A stretch of 64,000 nucleotides of DNA, from NCBI RefSeq assembly GCF_002214185.1, contig NZ_CP022161.1:10299486-10363485 (forward strand), in the 5' to 3' direction. Position 1 is the stretch's first letter; every line of letters starts with the position of its first letter. Origin of the DNA: Streptomyces capitiformicae. GTDB taxonomy: Bacteria; Actinomycetota; Actinomycetes; Streptomycetales; Streptomycetaceae. This document shows positions 60,746 to 64,000 of the stretch, piece after piece. The notes under the pieces are model-generated. The model saw only the letters and a list, made by a program, of their open reading frames with translations. It searched no databases and had not been told where the DNA came from. A program made the position numbers and the translations under genes.

Positions 60746-61426
60746 TCAGCGCAGCCGGCGCACGCGCAGCACCAGATCGTCGGTATGGTGCGCGCCGGCG
60801 CCACCGCCGGGTGCCACGCGTGGCCGTTGCTCGTCGACCTCTACCTCCCAGTCGTCGTTGAGCAGAGCGGCGACCATCGAGGGCCAGACGTAGTCAGCCG
60901 GGTCGAAGCCGCCCTCGTGCGCCTGCTGGGTCTCCATCCCCGCATGGTGCACGAGCAGCAGCACGCCACCGGGCGCGACGGCCGCGAGCAGCGCTCGCTC
61001 GGCCGCGGCGTCGGGGGTGCGCAGCAAGGCCGGGTACTGCGCGGAAACCAGGTCGAAGGAGGCCGGCGGGAGCACCGCCTCGGTGAGTTCGGCGTGTACC
61101 CAGTGAACGGTGAGGCCTGCATCCCGCGCATGCCCGGCCGCCCGCTCCAGCGCCACGCCCGAGACCTCGAGCGCGGTCACGTCCCAGCCGCCGCGCGCGA
61201 GCCAGACGGCGTCCGCGCCCTCGCCGCAGCCGACGTCGAGCACCCGCCCGGGTGTGAGCCCGGCGACCTCGGCCACGAGCGCACCATTGGGCCGGCCGCT
61301 CCACAACTGTTGACGGTCGGCGTACCGGTTGTCCCACTCCGCCCGCACCGCGGGGTCTCCGACGTATCCGTCGGCAGACGAGGGAATGTGGGATGCGGGC
61401 GATCCTGCTGCGATGTTGTCGGTCAC
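60746..61426 (-). CDS. Class I SAM-dependent methyltransferase
   Basis: About 226 residues. WDNRYADRQQLWSGRPNGAL precedes motif I VLDVGCGEGADAVWLA, then VTALEVSGVALERA (motif II) and ASFDLVSAQYPALL (motif IV). The pattern is that of TehB/thiopurine-like methyltransferases acting on small molecules. GTG 61426 is preferred; an open frame extends to 61516. It is unlike the IS21 passenger enzyme except for the fold. No operon partners. Confidence 0.8.
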   Translation of the reverse strand: MTDNIAAGSPASHIPSSADGYVGDPAVRAEWDNRYADRQQLWSGRPNGALVAEVAGLTPGRVLDVGCGEGADAVWLARGGWDVTALEVSGVALERAAGHARDAGLTVHWVHAELTEAVLPPASFDLVSAQYPALLRTPDAAAERALLAAVAPGGVLLLVHHAGMETQQAHEGGFDPADYVWPSMVAALLNDDWEVEVDEQRPRVAPGGGAGAHHTDDLVLRVRRLR

Positions 61427-61835
61427 GGGCCCACCGTCGCCCACCGCGTCCCGATCTGCCACTCTTGTTGCCGGTCCGGCAAAACGGCGTCCAAAGGGCA
61501 TCCCGCTGGACGTCATCGAGGCAGCCTGACCGCGGCCTCTCGAGTGTCGCTCCCGCGCGATCCCTGGCTGAGAGGACGGCGCCTCGTCACAGCGAGGTCG
61601 GCAGAGCCGTCCGCTGACCGTCGCGGATTCCTTGCCCCCGAGCTCGCTCCGGCGACGCGACGCCAGAACCGGGGCCCTTTCCTGACTACGGAGCCCTGCG
61701 CGCGCAGGTACATCTGAAGATCAGCGCAGAGACGCGCAGGGGCAGCTCACGGCCCTCTGGACGGTGCTGACGGCGCCTGCCATCTTGCTCCCATGACGCC
61801 ACGGGGGACGTGCATACCAGGTACTCAACGCACTG
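61427..61835. other. No recognised gene
   Basis: About 410 bases. Several overlapping frames, none convincing. It may include the true start of the following membrane protein. Confidence 0.4.
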
Positions 61836-62189
61836 TTGGTCTTCCTTGCGGTCACGGCTACGGCTTACGCGGCAGCTGTGAACGCAGACATGCATGGTGC
61901 AGCAGGAGTGATGTGCCTGGTGGCGGCCGTCATCCTCGTTGGGGCGCATTCGGAGACCATGAGGCTTCAAGCTTCGGCGCTCCTGGCTGAGGACGCGATC
62001 AAGAAGATTCAGGAGCATCTGGCAACGATTCTTGACATTGATTCACTGCGCCTGGTCGAACGCGAACATGCCCTCCACCAGCCGCCGAGGCGGCGGTGGA
62101 TGCACCCGGTATCGGAGAGGGTGCTGGTGTCCGTAGGTGTGCTCGTGTCGCTCGGCGGTGCCGTCTACACCTGGGTAGCGACTCCATAG
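61836..62189 (+). CDS. Small membrane protein with two helices
   Basis: A 117-residue frame beginning at TTG 61836. VFLAVTATAYAAAVNADMHG and AAGVMCLVAAVILVGAH form one hydrophobic hairpin, a helical linker (AIKKIQEHLATILDIDS) follows, and a last helix VLVSVGVLVSLGGAVYTW ends the protein. The start is doubtful: ATG 61793 lies in another frame, and reading back in frame reaches a TGA at 61794. A small frameshift may have cut the N-terminus. No function can be assigned. Confidence 0.5.
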   Translation: MVFLAVTATAYAAAVNADMHGAAGVMCLVAAVILVGAHSETMRLQASALLAEDAIKKIQEHLATILDIDSLRLVEREHALHQPPRRRWMHPVSERVLVSVGVLVSLGGAVYTWVATP

Positions 62190-62359
62190 TGGAGCTTGGA
62201 GCCGACTGAGCCAGCAGTTCACCAGGAGCTGGACCGGGCGGCCGTGGACGGCGGCCGCCCGGTTGACCCGCAGGACTTGGACCCCCGGCCCGTGGCAGCC
62301 CGGCGACGACGTCGAGATCGAGATCGACGGCCACGTCGCCCGGGTTTCAAAGCTCTGAT

Positions 62360-63166
62360 CGAAGTTCCGTGAATCCGCAGGTGGGCCTCCAGGGAACGCC
62401 GCATGCGCCGGAAGCTCGCAGCAGGAAGGGACCAGGCTAGAAGGGAGGTCGCCAGCCGCCCCAGTGCGTCTTGTGGCCGGGCGGGGGCCAGGATGCCGTT
62501 TCACCTGGATGGGGCCACAGGCGGCCCACCCATTCACACTCCGGGATCGTGCCTTCCCAGTCGTCGGTGCACCGGTCGGCCCAGGTGCGGCCCACCATGA
62601 CCGGCCGGGTCACCACGCCGTTGGCGACCTCCTGCACCCGCACCACCAGACCGAGCCCGTTGGCTCCAGGGTTCCCCCGCGGACCGTAGGACACATCGAG
62701 CAGCCCACACGCGTGAGCATGCAAGAAGAACCGTTCCAGATCGGCTGGGACGCAGGCGGTCAACTCCCGTCCCCAGAGCGTCACCTGGGGTCCGTGGACC
62801 GCGTCCACCGCGACGCAGAACAACCGGCCGTCGATGAAGTAGGCGTACACGGCAGACTCCGCACGCCCTGTGCCGAACTCCACGCCGAGGGCCTCGCGAA
62901 ACGAGGGGTCAGCCTGGAACCGACGCAGCTCGGTCATGCCCGGCAGTACTGCGGCGACCTCAGTGATACGCATGCCGAAACACAGCGGCCCTACGCCTAC
63001 CAGGGGCATCAGCTCCCAGTCCAACCGCGTCGGCCCCTTCACGACACCCCGAATCTCTGCTGCCGCCATCTCTCTCCCCCCCACGCACACACCAAGCCGT
63101 CCCCGATTCTCGGCGCCAACATCACCCTGGCATTACACCAAGCTCAAGATCGTTCACGGAACTTCG
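62360..63166. repeat. 14-bp inverted repeats flanking the hypothetical gene
   Basis: CGAAGTTCCGTGAA at 62360-62373 and its exact complement at 63153-63166. The only gene between them is the minus-strand hypothetical. They could be ends of a small or decayed mobile unit. Confidence 0.5.
62437..63069 (-). CDS. Hypothetical soluble protein
   Basis: A 210-residue protein of unknown family. ATG 63069 with GGGGGAGAG ahead. PTRLDWELMPLVGVGPLCFG, AAVLPGMTELRRFQ, VYAYFIDGRLFCVAVDAVHG and VTLWGRELTACVPADLERFF suggest an alpha/beta fold of the kind seen in immunity or SMI1-like proteins, but I cannot place it. It lies between two 14-bp inverted repeats (62360-62373 and 63153-63166). Confidence 0.65.
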   Translation of the reverse strand: MAAAEIRGVVKGPTRLDWELMPLVGVGPLCFGMRITEVAAVLPGMTELRRFQADPSFREALGVEFGTGRAESAVYAYFIDGRLFCVAVDAVHGPQVTLWGRELTACVPADLERFFLHAHACGLLDVSYGPRGNPGANGLGLVVRVQEVANGVVTRPVMVGRTWADRCTDDWEGTIPECEWVGRLWPHPGETASWPPPGHKTHWGGWRPPF

Positions 63167-63189
63167 GGCAGAGCCAAAATCGCGGATCC

Positions 63190-63420
63190 CCATCAGCTTG
63201 TAGCGGTGGGCACGAACTGCCGAAGGCGCCGGCGGCGGAGGCCGCGCCGGGCGAGGCGGTGGACTGCTGGCGGCCCTGAAGCAGTCGGTGGCGCGGGCCA
63301 GGTCCACTCGGCGAGGACGAGGGCAACGTGCACGAGATGCCGAAGAGAAGGCGCCGGTCAAGAAGACCACCGCGAAGAAGACGGTCGCCAAGACCACACG
63401 GACAAAGCCCCGCAGTGCCT
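63190..63420 (+). pseudogene. Probable 3' remnant of a ku gene
   Basis: Ku binds DNA ends in bacterial non-homologous end joining. HELPKAPAAEAAPGEAVD in one frame, then, after a shift, LLAALKQSVARARS and KKTTAKKTVAKTTRTK look like the linker, the VVDLMAAL-QSV helix and the Lys-rich C-terminus of Streptomyces Ku. A third frame gives VHEMPK, also typical. The DNA-binding core is absent. The identification is from memory of the family. Confidence 0.4.
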
Positions 63421-63561
63421 GGATGAGTGGGCACAAGGCCGCCGCCGCAAAGCCCCAGGCCCCTGCGCGAAGACGTTCGCGCCCGCCGGACCCGGAACAG
63501 CACCGCATCGTCACCAGGGGCGTCGCCAGAGACGAGTCGGCTTCCCTGCACCCCCCGTAAG

Positions 63562-63575
63562 AGAACGCTCGTTCT
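63562..63575. promoter_or_regulatory. Inverted repeat AGAACG-CT-CGTTCT upstream of the TetR gene
   Basis: A perfect 6-bp palindrome with a further CGTTCTT half-site at 63584-63590, 15 bases ahead of the tetR start; a likely self-operator. Confidence 0.55.
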
Positions 63576-63605
63576 TGACTGGTCGTTCTTTAATCGCATA
63601 CGGTC

Positions 63606-64000
63606 ATGGGCATGGGACGACCACGCGCCTTCGACACCGATCAGGCCGTCAGTACCGCGGCCGCCCTCTTCGCCACCCACGGCTACGAGGGCACCTCGGT
63701 GGACGACCTGGTCACAGCCACAGGCATCCACCGAGGCAGTCTCTACAAAGTATTCGGCTCCAAACGGGGCCTGCATCTGACCGCCCTGCGAAACCACCTC
63801 GACCACGAGATCCACCCGGCCAGCGCCGCCATCGCCACCCTCACCGACCCCAGGCAGGCACTGAACGCAGCCATTGCCTCATACGACAACGGCCCGGCCG
63901 CCGGACTTCTCCTTCTTGCCGCCGCCGAACGCGCTCCCCACGACCCAGAGGTTGCCGCGCTGGTCGCGGAAGGCATCACCGCACTGGAGGACGCCCTGCG
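63606..64000 (+). CDS. TetR-family regulator, N-terminal part
   Basis: It runs off the right edge; 131 codons are visible. MGMGRPRAFDTDQAVSTAAA and FATHGYEGTSVDDLVTATG with HRGSLYKVFGSKRGL form the TetR HTH (the two segments are adjacent). The helical ligand domain starts after that (GLLLLAAAERAPHDPEVAAL). Two possible starts, ATG 63606 and 63612. A palindrome just upstream suggests autorepression. The target gene probably lies beyond the window. Confidence 0.88.
   Translation, partial: MGMGRPRAFDTDQAVSTAAALFATHGYEGTSVDDLVTATGIHRGSLYKVFGSKRGLHLTALRNHLDHEIHPASAAIATLTDPRQALNAAIASYDNGPAAGLLLLAAAERAPHDPEVAALVAEGITALEDAL

Overview
The window is high-GC actinobacterial DNA, most likely Streptomyces. 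The support is GTG/TTG starts with purine-rich ribosome sites, ATGA-type stop/start overlaps, many secreted CAZymes with ricin-B (QxW) lectin modules, a csp / DEAD-box helicase / SCO5918-like block, and typical Streptomyces IS remnants (IS21, IS607, IS701, ISAzo13).

Layout. (1) 0-6 kb: C-terminal part of an SDR enzyme, a frameshifted GH29 alpha-L-fucosidase, an MMPL exporter and the first 34 codons of a flavin amine oxidase. (2) 6-22 kb: a plant-polysaccharide block. On the minus strand it has two CE1-type esterases, a GH54 arabinofuranosidase and a 1,184-residue ThuA/sugar-dehydrogenase/PKD/CBM6/ricin protein. On the plus strand it has a five-gene sugar ABC transporter-isomerase operon and a beta-helix enzyme. 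Secreted enzymes would release arabinose-rich sugars, and the RbsABC-like system would import them. (3) 22-25 kb: a small GG-leader peptide and degenerate IS3-like and IS607 remains. (4) 25.1-37.8 kb: a RiPP locus and the highlight of the window. Three tandem precursor genes have nearly invariant GG-leaders and unrelated cores. They are followed by two SET-domain proteins, a nitrile-hydratase-type leader peptide with a five-Cys core, a ThiF/YcaO cyclodehydratase, a SagB-type dehydrogenase, a HlyD-like protein, a C39-peptidase ABC exporter, a second NHLM-type ABC exporter and a lipoprotein. (5) 37.6-42.1 kb: GH27 alpha-galactosidase, a dead GH5 cellulase and an SGNH esterase, all with ricin modules. 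(6) 42.4-48.5 kb: a 6-kb segment between two 69-bp copies of a tRNA-Gly 3' half, carrying DUF5990, csp, DEAD-box helicase, CBS, SCO5918-like and MerR genes. (7) 48.5-49.8 kb: a graveyard of integrase, ISAzo13, IS701 and ECF sigma fragments. (8) 50-56 kb: two overlapping membrane HTH regulators, secreted peptidoglycan-binding and NlpC/P60-like proteins, and a repeat protein. (9) 56.5-60.2 kb: an IS21-family element with a methyltransferase passenger. (10) 60.2-64 kb: broken prepilin peptidase, methyltransferase, hypothetical genes, a probable ku remnant and the start of a TetR regulator.

Caution on contiguity. Four ricin-bearing genes stop abruptly just after the first QxW motif and are joined to unrelated DNA (near 795, 6012, 22078 and 37845). 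Two of these ends are near-identical inverted copies of about 95 bp bounding the 6.0-22.1 kb block. Either recombination at repeats or mis-joined assembly contigs explains this, so gene order across these points should not be trusted without checking.
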